This document shows positions 46,748 to 55,716 of a DNA stretch of 61,158 nucleotides, piece after piece. This DNA comes from Rubrivivax sp. (lineage in GTDB: Bacteria; Pseudomonadota; Gammaproteobacteria; Burkholderiales; Burkholderiaceae): the NCBI GenBank assembly GCA_016790225.1, contig JAEUOZ010000042.1:1-61158 (forward strand). Reading direction: 5' to 3'. Numbering within the stretch: position 1 is the first letter of the stretch; the number at the start of each line of letters is the position of its first letter. Below the pieces are notes generated by a model. It did no database searches and was not told where the DNA came from. It saw only the letters and a list, made by a program, of their open reading frames with translations. A program made the translations under genes and the position numbers.

Positions 46748-46925
46748 GGGGGATTCCTCCGGGCGGCGCCTCGCACGGACGCCATGCGCTCAGGCTAACC
46801 GATGAAGGCCGCGCTGCAGGCCGGCCTCGGTCCGCGAGCGGCTGGGGTTTTCCGCAGGGCGAGCTGCCTGCCGCCAAGGCCTTTGACGCGGCTGCCGCCG
46901 GCATGCGCGCCAGGGCACTCCAGGA

Positions 46926-48140
46926 TCAGACCCGCTCCAGCACCACCGCAATGCCCTGCCCCACCCCGATGCACATGGTGCACAGCGCATAGCGGCCACC
47001 CCGGCCGCCGTTCATGCGGTGCAGCTGGTTGACCGCGGTCGTGGCCAGGCGCGCGCCGCTGGCCCCCAAGGGATGACCCAAGGCGATCGCGCCGCCGTTG
47101 GGGTTGACGCGCAGGTCGTCGTCAGCCAGGCCCAGGTCCCGCGTGACGGCCAGGCCCTGGGCGGCAAAGGCTTCGTTGAGTTCGATGACGTCGATCTGCG
47201 CCAGGCTCAGGCCGGTGAGCGCCAGCAGCTTGCGCGTGGCCGGGGCCGGGCCGAAGCCCATGATGCGCGGCGCCAGGCCTGCGGTCGCCATGCCGACGAT
47301 GCGGGCGCGCGGCGTCAGCCCGTGGCGTGCGGCCGCCGCTTCGCTGGCGATGATCAGCGCGCAGCTGCCGTCGTTCAGGCCGCTGGCATTGCCGGCCGTC
47401 ACCGTGCCTTCGGGCCTGACCACGCCCTTCAGCCGGGCCAGCGCGTCCAGGCTGGTCTCGCGCGGGTGCTCGTCCTGGCTCACGACGATCGGGTCACCCT
47501 TCTTCTGCGCGAGGCTCACCGGCGTGATCTCGCCATCGAAAAAACCGCTCTTCTGTGCCGCCACGGCCTTGAGCTGGCTGGCCAGCGCGAAGCGGTCCTG
47601 CGCCTCACGCTCGATGCCGAACTGCGCGGCCACGTTCTCCGCGGTCTCGGGCATGCTGTCCACGCCGTAGCGCTCCTTCATGAGCTTGTTGACGAAGCGC
47701 CAGCCGAGGGTGGTGTCGTACACCGCATTGGCGCGGCTGAAGGCGGACTCGGCCTTGGGCATGACAAAGGGTGCCCGGCTCATGCTCTCCACGCCGCCGG
47801 CGATCATGAGCTGCGCCTCGCCGCTCTTGATGGCCCGCGCGGCGCTGCCCACCGCGTCGAGCCCGCTGCCGCACAGGCGGTTGATGGTGGCGCCCGGCAC
47901 CGCCTGCGGCAGCCCGGCCAGCAGCAGCGCCATGCGCGCGACGTTGCGGTTGTCTTCACCGGCCTGGTTGGCGCAGCCGTAGAACACGTCGTCGACGGCC
48001 TCCCAGTCCACCTGCGGGTTGCGCGCCATCAGCGCCTTCAGCGGGATGGCCCCCAGGTCATCGGTGCGCACGCTGCTCAGCGCGCCGCCGTAGCGGCCGA
48101 AGGGCGTGCGGATGGCATCGCAGATGAAGGCCGCGCTCAT
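46926..48140 (-). CDS. pcaF: 3-oxoadipyl-CoA thiolase
   Basis: The product has 404 residues. The start MSAAFICDAIRTPFGRYGGAL is characteristic of beta-ketoadipyl-CoA thiolases. The acylated Cys is in INRLCGSGLDAVGSA (about residue 91), the His in ELNEAFAAQGLAV/NPNGGAIALGHPLGASGAR, and the second Cys in ALCTMCIGVGQG. It cleaves 3-oxoadipyl-CoA to succinyl-CoA and acetyl-CoA. It is the last gene of the box operon, overlapping the MaoC-like gene by 4 bases, which places it as the final step of the benzoyl-CoA route. Confidence 0.92.
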   Translation of the reverse strand: MSAAFICDAIRTPFGRYGGALSSVRTDDLGAIPLKALMARNPQVDWEAVDDVFYGCANQAGEDNRNVARMALLLAGLPQAVPGATINRLCGSGLDAVGSAARAIKSGEAQLMIAGGVESMSRAPFVMPKAESAFSRANAVYDTTLGWRFVNKLMKERYGVDSMPETAENVAAQFGIEREAQDRFALASQLKAVAAQKSGFFDGEITPVSLAQKKGDPIVVSQDEHPRETSLDALARLKGVVRPEGTVTAGNASGLNDGSCALIIASEAAAARHGLTPRARIVGMATAGLAPRIMGFGPAPATRKLLALTGLSLAQIDVIELNEAFAAQGLAVTRDLGLADDDLRVNPNGGAIALGHPLGASGARLATTAVNQLHRMNGGRGGRYALCTMCIGVGQGIAVVLERV

Positions 48141-48595
48141 GTCAGAGTCTCCGGTGATGTCGGCGGCAGGTCGAAGAGGCTTGTGGCCTCCAGATCCAGA
48201 ACCTGCACGCCCTGCTGGTTGAAGAGCTGCCAGCGCCAGCGCAGGATGCCCAGCGTGGGCTTGCTGGCGGCGCGGCGGGTCTCCAGGACGGTGGCGCGCA
48301 CGCTCAGTTCATCGCCGGGCCGCACAGGGTGGGTCCACTTCAGCCAGGCCAGCCCCGGCGAGGCGAAGGATTCCGAGCCCTGCAGCGCCTTGTCCACCAC
48401 CAGCTGCATGGCGATGCCGCAGGTCTGCCAGCCGCTGGCGATCAGGCCGCCGTGGATGCCTTGCCCCGAGGCTTCGGGGTCGAGGTGGAACCACTGCGGG
48501 TCATAGGCCTTGGCGAAGGCGATGATCTCGGCTTCGCTCAGATGGCGGGGGCCGGCCTCGATGACCAGGCCGGGGGTGAATTCGGCAAACTTCAT
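48137..48595 (-). CDS. MaoC-like (hot-dog fold) dehydratase/hydratase
   Basis: The product has 152 residues. The hydratase-2 active-site region is AKAYDPQWFHLDPEAS (Asp and His) followed by GGLIASGWQTCGIAMQL. It reversibly hydrates a 2-enoyl-CoA. Within the box operon, between 3-hydroxyacyl-CoA dehydrogenase and thiolase genes, it may hydrate dehydroadipyl-CoA or a by-product. It could also be an (R)-specific hydratase linking to polyester synthesis. Confidence 0.85.
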   Translation of the reverse strand: MKFAEFTPGLVIEAGPRHLSEAEIIAFAKAYDPQWFHLDPEASGQGIHGGLIASGWQTCGIAMQLVVDKALQGSESFASPGLAWLKWTHPVRPGDELSVRATVLETRRAASKPTLGILRWRWQLFNQQGVQVLDLEATSLFDLPPTSPETLT

Positions 48596-48613
48596 CGCCG
48601 CTCAGGTGAAACC

Positions 48614-50161
48614 TTACTTCACGCGCGCTGCCGCCTCGCGGCGCAGCCAGGGGCTCACGCGGTAGCGCTCGCCGCGGTAATGGGCATCCAGCGCTTGCAG
48701 CACCGCCACCACGCCGGCTTCGCTCCAGTCGGCCAGCCACTCGAAGGGGCCGGCCGGGTAGTTGACGCCCAGCTTCATCGCGGCGTCGGCGGCATCGGGC
48801 AGGCACACGCCCTGCAGCACGGCATCCGCGGCCTCGTTGATCAGCATGGCCAGCGTGCGCGTGACCACCAGCCCTGGCGCATCCTGCACCGGCATGGGCG
48901 CAAAGCCGAGCGCCGCCAGCCAGGCCGGCGCCTGCGTGCGCCAGCCGTCGCCGGCACGGGCGGCCAGCGCAAAGGCCAGCGCCGTGCCCGCCGGCCAGCC
49001 CTGGCCTGGCTGCGCGGCGCTCACCGGACGATCGAAGACGGCCACGTCGGGCACTCGCCACGCGGCGGCGCACTCGCTGGCCGTGCGGCCATCGCTGAGC
49101 ACCAGCCGCGCGCTGTCGATCTGGATGCCGGTCCAGGCATCGTCGAACTGGCGTTCGGGGCCCCAGCCCTGGGGCTCCAGCGCGCGGTTGACGGCCGCCT
49201 CCAGCGCATCCGCGATCGGCCCGATGCCGTGCACGGTGATCTCGCGCGCCGTGGCGGGCGCCTCGTGCAGGGCCACCGGCAGCGGCGGCACGCCCTCGGG
49301 GTAGCGGTAGAAGCCACGCCCGCTCTTGCGCCCCAGCAGGCCGCCATCGACCATCTCGCGCTGCACGCCGGAGGGCACGTAGCGCTTGTCGAAATAGCTG
49401 GCCTCGTAGACCGATTGCGTGACGGCCAGGTTGGTGTCGTGGCCGATCAGGTCCATCAGCTCGCAGGGCCCCATGCGGAAGCCCGCGGCCTTCAGGCAGG
49501 CATCCAGTACGGGCGGCGTGGCGGCCTGTTCGTGCAGCAGCGCCAGCGCCTCGGCGTAGTAGGGGCGCGCGATGCGGTTGACGATGAAGCCGGGCGTGCT
49601 GCGCGCATGCACCGGCTGCTTGCCCCAGGCCCGCGCCAGATCGAAGACGGCGGCCGCCGCCTCGACCCCGGTCTGCAGGCCGCTGACCACCTCCACCAGC
49701 TTCATCAGCGGCACGGGATTGAAGAAGTGCATGCCCACCAGGCGCTGCGGCTGGATCAGGCCGTTGGCGATGGCGGTGACGCTGATCGACGAGGTGTTGG
49801 TGGCCAGGATCGCGGCCGGGCCGACCAGCGCCTCCAGCTCGCGAAAGAGCGCACGTTTGGCGTCCAGGTTCTCGACGATGGCTTCCACCACCAGCGTGGC
49901 GCCGGCCAGCGCCTGAAGGGATGGCACCGGCTGGATGCGCGCCAGCATCTGCACGGCCGCCTCCGGCTGCAGCCGGCCCTTGGCGACCAGGCCGTCCAGC
50001 GTCTGCTGCAGCCGCGCCTTGGACTCGGCCGCCGCCCCGGCGCGGGCATCGAAGAGCCACACCGGATGGCCGGCCTGCGCAGCCACCTGCGCGATGCCCG
50101 TGCCCATGATGCCGGCGCCGACCACGCCCACCGGGGCCGTGGACGGGATCGCGGCGCTCAT
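48614..50161 (-). CDS. paaH: 3-hydroxyacyl-CoA dehydrogenase (3-hydroxyadipyl-CoA type)
   Basis: The product has 515 residues, longer than short FadB2-type enzymes because the C-terminal helical domain is duplicated, as in PaaH/PaaC. The NAD site is VGVVGAGIMGTGIAQVAA. The catalytic His is in GMHFFNPVPLMKLVEVV and the Asn in RSTPGFIVNRIARPYYAEAL. The second domain starts near residue 300 and has ALGFAPMPVQDAPGLVVTRTLAMLINEA (about 395-422). It would oxidise 3-hydroxyadipyl-CoA to 3-oxoadipyl-CoA. Its start overlaps the enoyl-CoA hydratase stop by 4 bases. Confidence 0.9.
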   Translation of the reverse strand: MSAAIPSTAPVGVVGAGIMGTGIAQVAAQAGHPVWLFDARAGAAAESKARLQQTLDGLVAKGRLQPEAAVQMLARIQPVPSLQALAGATLVVEAIVENLDAKRALFRELEALVGPAAILATNTSSISVTAIANGLIQPQRLVGMHFFNPVPLMKLVEVVSGLQTGVEAAAAVFDLARAWGKQPVHARSTPGFIVNRIARPYYAEALALLHEQAATPPVLDACLKAAGFRMGPCELMDLIGHDTNLAVTQSVYEASYFDKRYVPSGVQREMVDGGLLGRKSGRGFYRYPEGVPPLPVALHEAPATAREITVHGIGPIADALEAAVNRALEPQGWGPERQFDDAWTGIQIDSARLVLSDGRTASECAAAWRVPDVAVFDRPVSAAQPGQGWPAGTALAFALAARAGDGWRTQAPAWLAALGFAPMPVQDAPGLVVTRTLAMLINEAADAVLQGVCLPDAADAAMKLGVNYPAGPFEWLADWSEAGVVAVLQALDAHYRGERYRVSPWLRREAAARVK

Positions 50162-50952
50162 CGCGGAATCCAGCTGGCCGGCCGCTTGCCCAGGAAGGCG
50201 GCAAAACCTTCGCGGGCTTCTTCGGTGCCGCGCACGCGGGCGATGGTCTGCGCCGTCAGCTCGCGCACCTCGGGCGTCACCGGCCCGACCTCCAGCTTGC
50301 CCAGCAGCTGCTTGATCTCGTGGTGCGCCTGCGGGCCGCCGGCCAGCAGATCGCGGATCGCGGCATCGACCGTGGCATCCAGCGCGTCCGCCGCCACCAC
50401 CTGGTGCACCAGACCGAGCGTCAGCGCCTCGGCCGCGCCGATGCGCTGCGTGGTCAGCGCCAGGCGGCGCGCGTGGCGGCGGCCGATGGCATTGACCACA
50501 TACGGCCCGATCACCGCCGGCAGGATGCCGAATTTCGCCTCGCTCACGGAGAAGCTTGCGGCTTCAGCGGCGATGGCCACGTCGCAGACGCAGGCCAGCC
50601 CCACGCCGCCGCCCAGCGCCGCGCCCTGGATGCGCGCAACGGTGGGCTTGGGGCTGCTGTCGATCTGCCAGAGCATGGCGGCAAAGCGCCGGGCGTCATC
50701 GACGTTCCATTCGCGCGTGGCCTGGCTGGCGCGCTGCATCCACTGCAGATCGGCCCCGGCGCTGAAGTGCTTGCCCTCGGCAGCCAGCACGATCACGCGC
50801 ACCTGCGGATCGGCGATCGCCTGCGCAAAGGCCTGGTGCATCTCGCCGATCATCGCCTCGTCGAAGGCGTTGAATACCGCGGGGCGGTTCATGGTGATCT
50901 GCGCCACGCCGGGCGCGCGCAGGTCCAGGGTCAGGGCTTGGAAGGGGCTCAT
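50158..50952 (-). CDS. Enoyl-CoA hydratase/isomerase
   Basis: The product has 264 residues from ATG 50952, whose A is the last base of the boxA stop codon. The crotonase fold shows GKHFSAGADLQWMQ (first oxyanion strand), IQGAALGGGVGLACVCDVAIA (second) and SEAKFGILPAVIGPYV, in which the Glu/acid position typical of hydratases is present. In this operon it is expected to isomerise and hydrate 3,4-dehydroadipyl-CoA to 3-hydroxyadipyl-CoA. Its sequence also resembles methylglutaconyl-CoA hydratases, so specificity is inferred from context. Confidence 0.87.
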   Translation of the reverse strand: MSPFQALTLDLRAPGVAQITMNRPAVFNAFDEAMIGEMHQAFAQAIADPQVRVIVLAAEGKHFSAGADLQWMQRASQATREWNVDDARRFAAMLWQIDSSPKPTVARIQGAALGGGVGLACVCDVAIAAEAASFSVSEAKFGILPAVIGPYVVNAIGRRHARRLALTTQRIGAAEALTLGLVHQVVAADALDATVDAAIRDLLAGGPQAHHEIKQLLGKLEVGPVTPEVRELTAQTIARVRGTEEAREGFAAFLGKRPASWIPR

Positions 50953-52358
50953 CAATAGGTCTCCAGGTGCAGCCGGCCTTGGCTCTTCATCGCGGCACCG
51001 ATGTTCTCCCAATCCAGCCCTGCCTGCAGCGCGATGTCCCGCAGGGCCAGCACCACGCCTTCTTCCATGGCCTTCAGGCCGCAGACGTAGAAGTAGGCCT
51101 GCGGATCGGCCAGCAGGGGCGCCAGATCGGCCGCACGCTGGCGCATCAGATCCTGCACGTAGGTCCTGGGCTGGCCGGGCGTGCGGCTGAAGGCAAAGTG
51201 GATGTCGATGAAGTCCCGCGGCAGGCTCTGCAGCGGGCCGAAGTAAGGCAGCTCCTGCTGCGTCCGGGCCCCGAAGAAGAGCAGCAGCTTGCCGCCTTCG
51301 GCCGCCTCGGCGCCCGGATCCCAGGCGCCCTGCACGCCACCCTTGATGCCGCGCGGGCCAGCGCCCGCCAGCGGTGCGGTCGCGGCGCGGCGCAGGCGCC
51401 GTCGCCACTCGGTCATGGCGCGCATCGGCGCACTGCCGGTGCCGGTGCAGATCATAACCAGATGGCTGCGCGGGTGGTTGGGCATCAGGAAACTGGCGCC
51501 GAAAGGGCCGATCACCTGCACCGTGTCACCCACCATCAGATCGCACAGGTAGTTGCTGGCCACCCCGCGCACGGGCCGCCCGTGGTGGTCTTCCAGCACG
51601 CGCTTGACCGTGAGCGAGGCGTTGTTGTAGCCCGGGCGCTCGCCGTTGCGCGGGCTGGCGATGCTGTACTGGCGGGCGTGGTGCGGCCGGCCCTGCGCAT
51701 CCAGGCCCGGCGGCAGGATGCCGATCGACTGGCCCTCCAGCAGCGGGAAGGGCGTGCTGCCGAAATCCAGCACGATGTGGTGCGTGTCGTACTCCGTGCC
51801 CACCTCGGTGACGCGCACATTGCCGCTCACCGTGGCGCGGATGAAGGGCTGCGCGGACTTCGGGCCGTAGAGCCGGGTGTACGGGTGGGCCGCGCTCCAG
51901 GGCGGCAGGGTGGATCCCCAGGCCGCGCTGTCGAAACGGCCTTCGGCCGAAAGCCCGGCAGCGCCACCGGCATCGGCATCGGCATCGGCACCGGCGCGGT
52001 CACCGGGCCCGGCCTCAGCCACCGCATCCGCTGCCGCTGAGGCCGCCTCAGTTGCTGCAACGCCGCCCGCGGCCGCCAGCATCTCGGCAGGCAGCTCGGC
52101 CGGCAGTTCATCCCAGCCGAGTTGCTCTTCCAGCGTGTAGGCGCGCACGACGGGCACGGTGCGCCAGTTGTCGATGCTGCCGGTGGGGCATGGCGGCACG
52201 CAGGCCATGCAGAGGTTGCACCTGGCCGAGTCCACGACGTAGTTGCGCGCATCGTGCGTGATCGCGCCCACGGGGCAGGTGGCCTCGCAGGTGTTGCAGC
52301 GGATGCAGATCTCGGGGTCGATCAGGTGCTGCCTGAGCAGCGCGTGGGGCATGTCCAT
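50952..52358 (-). CDS. boxA: Benzoyl-CoA oxygenase, reductase component BoxA
   Basis: The product has 468 residues. Two [4Fe-4S] ferredoxin motifs lie at the N-terminus: [17 protein letters not shown] and [17 protein letters not shown]. An Ala/Asp-rich variable linker (about 90-150) is followed by a ferredoxin-NADP reductase module with the FAD motif [20 protein letters not shown] and the C-terminal [13 protein letters not shown]. It passes electrons from NADPH to BoxB for epoxidation of benzoyl-CoA. The variable linker is longer and richer in Ala-Asp pairs than I would expect, but in frame. Confidence 0.93.
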   Translation of the reverse strand: MDMPHALLRQHLIDPEICIRCNTCEATCPVGAITHDARNYVVDSARCNLCMACVPPCPTGSIDNWRTVPVVRAYTLEEQLGWDELPAELPAEMLAAAGGVAATEAASAAADAVAEAGPGDRAGADADADAGGAAGLSAEGRFDSAAWGSTLPPWSAAHPYTRLYGPKSAQPFIRATVSGNVRVTEVGTEYDTHHIVLDFGSTPFPLLEGQSIGILPPGLDAQGRPHHARQYSIASPRNGERPGYNNASLTVKRVLEDHHGRPVRGVASNYLCDLMVGDTVQVIGPFGASFLMPNHPRSHLVMICTGTGSAPMRAMTEWRRRLRRAATAPLAGAGPRGIKGGVQGAWDPGAEAAEGGKLLLFFGARTQQELPYFGPLQSLPRDFIDIHFAFSRTPGQPRTYVQDLMRQRAADLAPLLADPQAYFYVCGLKAMEEGVVLALRDIALQAGLDWENIGAAMKSQGRLHLETY

Positions 52359-52407
52359 GGTGGGGCGGATCTTTCAGCCGCCCCGCGAAGGGCGGGTGCG
52401 GCAGGGC

Positions 52408-53835
52408 TCAATTGAATCGCACATAGGCAAAGTCCACCGGCTGACGGTTGATGCCCATCACCGGCGGTGCGATCCAGTTGGCAAAGCGGCCGGGCTCCAC
52501 CACGCGCCCCATCAGGCTGGCAACGTAGGCACGGTCTGCAGCGCTGGGCAGCCACTCGTCCACGCGGGCGTTCCACTCGGCATCGCTCAGCACGCGCCCG
52601 TCGGGCGAGATCCTGGCGCCCGAGAGCGAACCGATGTTGCGGTGGAAGGCCTTGTGCGGCACCTTCAGCCGGAAGGGGATGCCGGCCTTCTCGATCACCT
52701 TGTTCCAGCGCTCCACGCCGCCCACGGAATCCTTGATGTAGTCGTCGCGCAGCACCTCGTTCAAGGCGTTGAGCATCGGCACCTCCTTCTCCACCAGCTG
52801 GCCGTTGACGAGGTTCAGCACGCGGTAGGTCTGGCCGCGCAGCTGGTGATCGTCCGCACGCTTGCCTTCCTCGAAGCGGCCCTTGAGGCCGGAGCTGTAG
52901 AAGGTGGCGGCGTTGCTGGATTCATCGGCGCCGAAGAGATCGATGGTGACGCTGAAGTGGAAGTTCAGGTAGCGCTGCAGCGTGGGCAGATCGATCACGC
53001 CGGCCGCGCGCAGCTTCGCGACATCGTCGGTCTTCAGCTCGTTCATCGCGCTCACGGTGCGCTGGATCACGCGGCTCACGCCGGATTCGCCCACGAACAT
53101 GTGGTGCGCCTCTTCGGTGAGCATGAACTTGGTCGTTCGGGCCAGCGGATCGAAGCTGCTCTCGGCCAGGGCGCAGAGCTGGAACTTGCCGTCGCGATCG
53201 GTGAAATAGGTGAACATGAAGAAGCTCAGCCAGTCGGGCGTCTTCTCGTTGAAGGCCTGCAGGATGCGCGGGTTGTCCTGCTCGCCGCTGCGGCGCTCCA
53301 GCAACGCTTCGCCTTCCTCGCGGCCATCGCGGCCGAAGTATTTGTGCAGCAGATAGACCATGGCCCAGAGGTGGCGCCCCTCCTCCACGTTCACCTGGAA
53401 GAGGTTGCGCAGGTCGTACTGGCTCGGGCAGGTCAGGCCCAGGTGGCGCTGCTGCTCCACGCTGGCGGGTTCGGTATCGCCCTGCGTCACGATGATGCGG
53501 CGCAGGTTGGCGCGGTGCTCGCCGGGAACGTCCTGCCAGGCCGCTTCGCCCAGGTGATCGCCGAAGTGGATCTTGCGGTCCTTCTCGGCCGGGTTCAGGA
53601 AGATGCCCCAGCGGTAATCCGGCATCTTCACGTGGCCGAACTGCGCCCAGCCCTGCGGATCCACGCTGACAGCCGTGCGCAGATAGACATCGAAGTCCTG
53701 CGAGCCATCCGGCCCCATTTCCTGCCACCACTGCAGGTAGTTGGGCTGCCATTGCTCCAGCGCGCGTTTGAGCGTGCGGTCTTCGGCGAGGTTGACGTTG
53801 TTGGGGATCTTCTCGCTGTAGTCGATGCTGCTCAT
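52408..53835 (-). CDS. boxB: Benzoyl-CoA 2,3-epoxidase, diiron subunit BoxB
   Basis: The product has 475 residues from ATG 53835, which follows GGAGACC; the upstream extension of the frame is not conserved in character. Diiron ligands are seen in NVEEGRHLWAMVYLLHKYFG (Glu152, His155) and in LTEEAHHMFVGESG (Glu and His pair about 90 residues later). It inserts one oxygen atom to form 2,3-epoxybenzoyl-CoA in the cytosol. It lies between boxC (67-base gap) and boxA (49-base gap). Confidence 0.95.
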   Translation of the reverse strand: MSSIDYSEKIPNNVNLAEDRTLKRALEQWQPNYLQWWQEMGPDGSQDFDVYLRTAVSVDPQGWAQFGHVKMPDYRWGIFLNPAEKDRKIHFGDHLGEAAWQDVPGEHRANLRRIIVTQGDTEPASVEQQRHLGLTCPSQYDLRNLFQVNVEEGRHLWAMVYLLHKYFGRDGREEGEALLERRSGEQDNPRILQAFNEKTPDWLSFFMFTYFTDRDGKFQLCALAESSFDPLARTTKFMLTEEAHHMFVGESGVSRVIQRTVSAMNELKTDDVAKLRAAGVIDLPTLQRYLNFHFSVTIDLFGADESSNAATFYSSGLKGRFEEGKRADDHQLRGQTYRVLNLVNGQLVEKEVPMLNALNEVLRDDYIKDSVGGVERWNKVIEKAGIPFRLKVPHKAFHRNIGSLSGARISPDGRVLSDAEWNARVDEWLPSAADRAYVASLMGRVVEPGRFANWIAPPVMGINRQPVDFAYVRFN

Positions 53836-53902
53836 GCAGGTCTCCAGAGTGGTCTTGGTGAAGCGGGGACGGGCATCCGGTGGCGCCGTGGCTGCGCGGC
53901 CA

Positions 53903-55561
53903 TCACACGCGCGTCCAGTCGAAGGCGGCCTTGTCGCCCTTGCCATACACCTTCAGCGCGCCCTTCTCTCCCACGGCGTTGGGCCGCTGGAAGATCCAGT
54001 TCTGCCAGGCGGTGAGCCGGCCGAAGACGCGCGTGAACAGGTTTTCGGGGCCGTTGAAGCGCAGGTTGGCCTCCAGGCCGGTCAGCGCATCGGGGCTCAT
54101 CGCGACACGCTCCTCGATGGCGATGCGGGTCTCGTCGGCCCAGTCGATGTCGTCCGGGTTGAGCGTGATCAGGCCCAGGGCCATCGCCGCGTCGGCATCC
54201 AGCGCCTGGCCGACACGGGCCCGCACGGCATCCAGGGCAGGCTGCTCGTCATAGAAGCGGCGCTGCAGGCGGCTCTGGCCGGTGGCCATCGGGTACAGGC
54301 CGAAGTTGGCCTCGGCCACGGTGATCTTCGGGCTCGCGGCTTCATCGTCGGGCAGCATGAGCTGGTAGCTGCGGTCGCAGGCCAGGGCCAGCTCCAGCAG
54401 GCTGCCGGCAAAGCAGGAGCCCGGCTCGATCAGCGCAAACAGGCTGCGCGAAGAGACATCCAGCCGGCTGAAGCTGCGGCGCAGCAGGCCGATGGTCTCC
54501 CGCACCAGCCAGTGTGAGCGCTGCGCCATCAGCACGGCATCGCTGGCCAGCACGGCGGCGGCGTCGCCCTGGGTCTTGATCAGCCAGGTGCCGATCTCCA
54601 GCTCGTTGGTGCGCAGGTGCAGGATGGCATCCTCCAGCTCGCGCGCCATCTGCAGCGGGTACCAGCGGGCGCCCGCGGCCTGGATGCCGGCGATGTCGGC
54701 GGGCTGCGCGCCGCGCGGCCCCTGCACGGTGACGGTGGCCACGCGTCGCGCGCGGTCGATCGCCACCGCGACATGCTCGTAGCGCAGCGTGTCGCCTTCC
54801 AGCGTGCGCTGCAGCGGCGTCAGCGCCACGCCGTGGCCATCGGCCGGGCGGTCACTCTGCGCGGCCAGCTGCAGCGCGCGCTCCTGCACGCGGGCAGCGA
54901 AGGCCGCGGGCCTGGCGATCTCGTCCACCAGCCGCCAATCCTTGGCCTTCTGGCCGCGCACGCCTTCGGTGGTGGTGCAGAAGATGTCAGCCAGATCGTG
55001 GCGCACATGGCGCTTGTCGGTCACCCGCGTCAGACCGCCGGTGCCCGGCAGCACGCCCAGCAGCGGCACCTCGGGCAGGCTGACGGCGCTGGAGCGGTCG
55101 TCCACCAGCAGGATCTCGTCGCAGGCCAGCGCCAGCTCGTAACCACCGCCGGCGCAGGCGCCGTTGACGGCGGCCAGAAACTTCAGCCCGCTGTGGCGCG
55201 ATGCGTCTTCCAGGCCGTTGCGCGTCTCGTTCGTGAACTTGCAGAAGTTGACCTTCCATGCGTGGCTGGAAACGCCCAGCATGAAGATGTTGGCGCCTGA
55301 GCAGAAGACGCGCTCCTTCGCGCTGGTGAGCACCACCGTGCGCACCTGCGGGTGCTCGAAGCGGATGCGGTTGACGGCATCGTTGAGCTCGATGTCCACG
55401 CCCAGGTCGTAGCTGTTGAGCTTGAGCTTGTAGCCCGGGCGCAGGCCCGCGTTTTCGTCCACGTTCAGCGACAGGGTGGCCACGGGGCCCTCGACCTTCA
55501 GCTGCCAGTGCCGGTAGCGGGAAGGCTCGGTCCGGTAATCGACCATCGGGGCTTCGCTCAT
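53903..55561 (-). CDS. boxC: 2,3-epoxybenzoyl-CoA dihydrolase BoxC
   Basis: The product has 552 residues from ATG 55561, after GGAGAC. Two crotonase-like halves are fused: the first carries VFCSGANIFMLGVSSHAWKV and NGACAGGGYELALACDEILL, the second LIEPGSCFAGSLLELALACDRSYQL. It opens the epoxide ring hydrolytically, yielding 3,4-dehydroadipyl-CoA semialdehyde and formate. It is the first gene of the box operon; a strong predicted promoter with an operator-like dyad lies 78-105 bases upstream. Confidence 0.95.
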   Translation of the reverse strand: MSEAPMVDYRTEPSRYRHWQLKVEGPVATLSLNVDENAGLRPGYKLKLNSYDLGVDIELNDAVNRIRFEHPQVRTVVLTSAKERVFCSGANIFMLGVSSHAWKVNFCKFTNETRNGLEDASRHSGLKFLAAVNGACAGGGYELALACDEILLVDDRSSAVSLPEVPLLGVLPGTGGLTRVTDKRHVRHDLADIFCTTTEGVRGQKAKDWRLVDEIARPAAFAARVQERALQLAAQSDRPADGHGVALTPLQRTLEGDTLRYEHVAVAIDRARRVATVTVQGPRGAQPADIAGIQAAGARWYPLQMARELEDAILHLRTNELEIGTWLIKTQGDAAAVLASDAVLMAQRSHWLVRETIGLLRRSFSRLDVSSRSLFALIEPGSCFAGSLLELALACDRSYQLMLPDDEAASPKITVAEANFGLYPMATGQSRLQRRFYDEQPALDAVRARVGQALDADAAMALGLITLNPDDIDWADETRIAIEERVAMSPDALTGLEANLRFNGPENLFTRVFGRLTAWQNWIFQRPNAVGEKGALKVYGKGDKAAFDWTRV

Positions 55562-55638
55562 CGTCTTGTCTCCGTGCGGCTGGCCTGGTTCGACTGACTG
55601 GCCGCGCCATCGGCGCGGAAGTACAGTGCATGTCAGGC

Positions 55639-55666
55639 ATGATAGTGCACAATACTGCGCAGTCAA
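55639..55666 (-). promoter_or_regulatory. Predicted boxC promoter with BoxR-type operator
   Basis: On the minus strand TTGACT (55666-55661), a 16-base spacer and TATCAT (55644-55639) form a near-consensus sigma-70 promoter. The dyad TATTGTGCACTAT (55642-55654) fills the spacer and enters the -10 box, so a bound repressor would block RNA polymerase. TATTGTGC also occurs at the bclA-boxR intergenic region. Confidence 0.6.
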
Positions 55667-55716
55667 GTACCCATGCAGCCGGCGATATGCATTTTCTTGC
55701 CTGCCCTGCCCGCAGC

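Noticed and set aside
46748..46925. Possible small gene between the Bug receptor and the thiolase
   Set aside because: Frames here have no ribosome site or conserved character; the spacer looks like plain leader and trailer sequence.
48329..51190. A 953-codon open frame on the plus strand
   Set aside because: It is antisense to paaH and the enoyl-CoA hydratase gene and has no recognisable domain.
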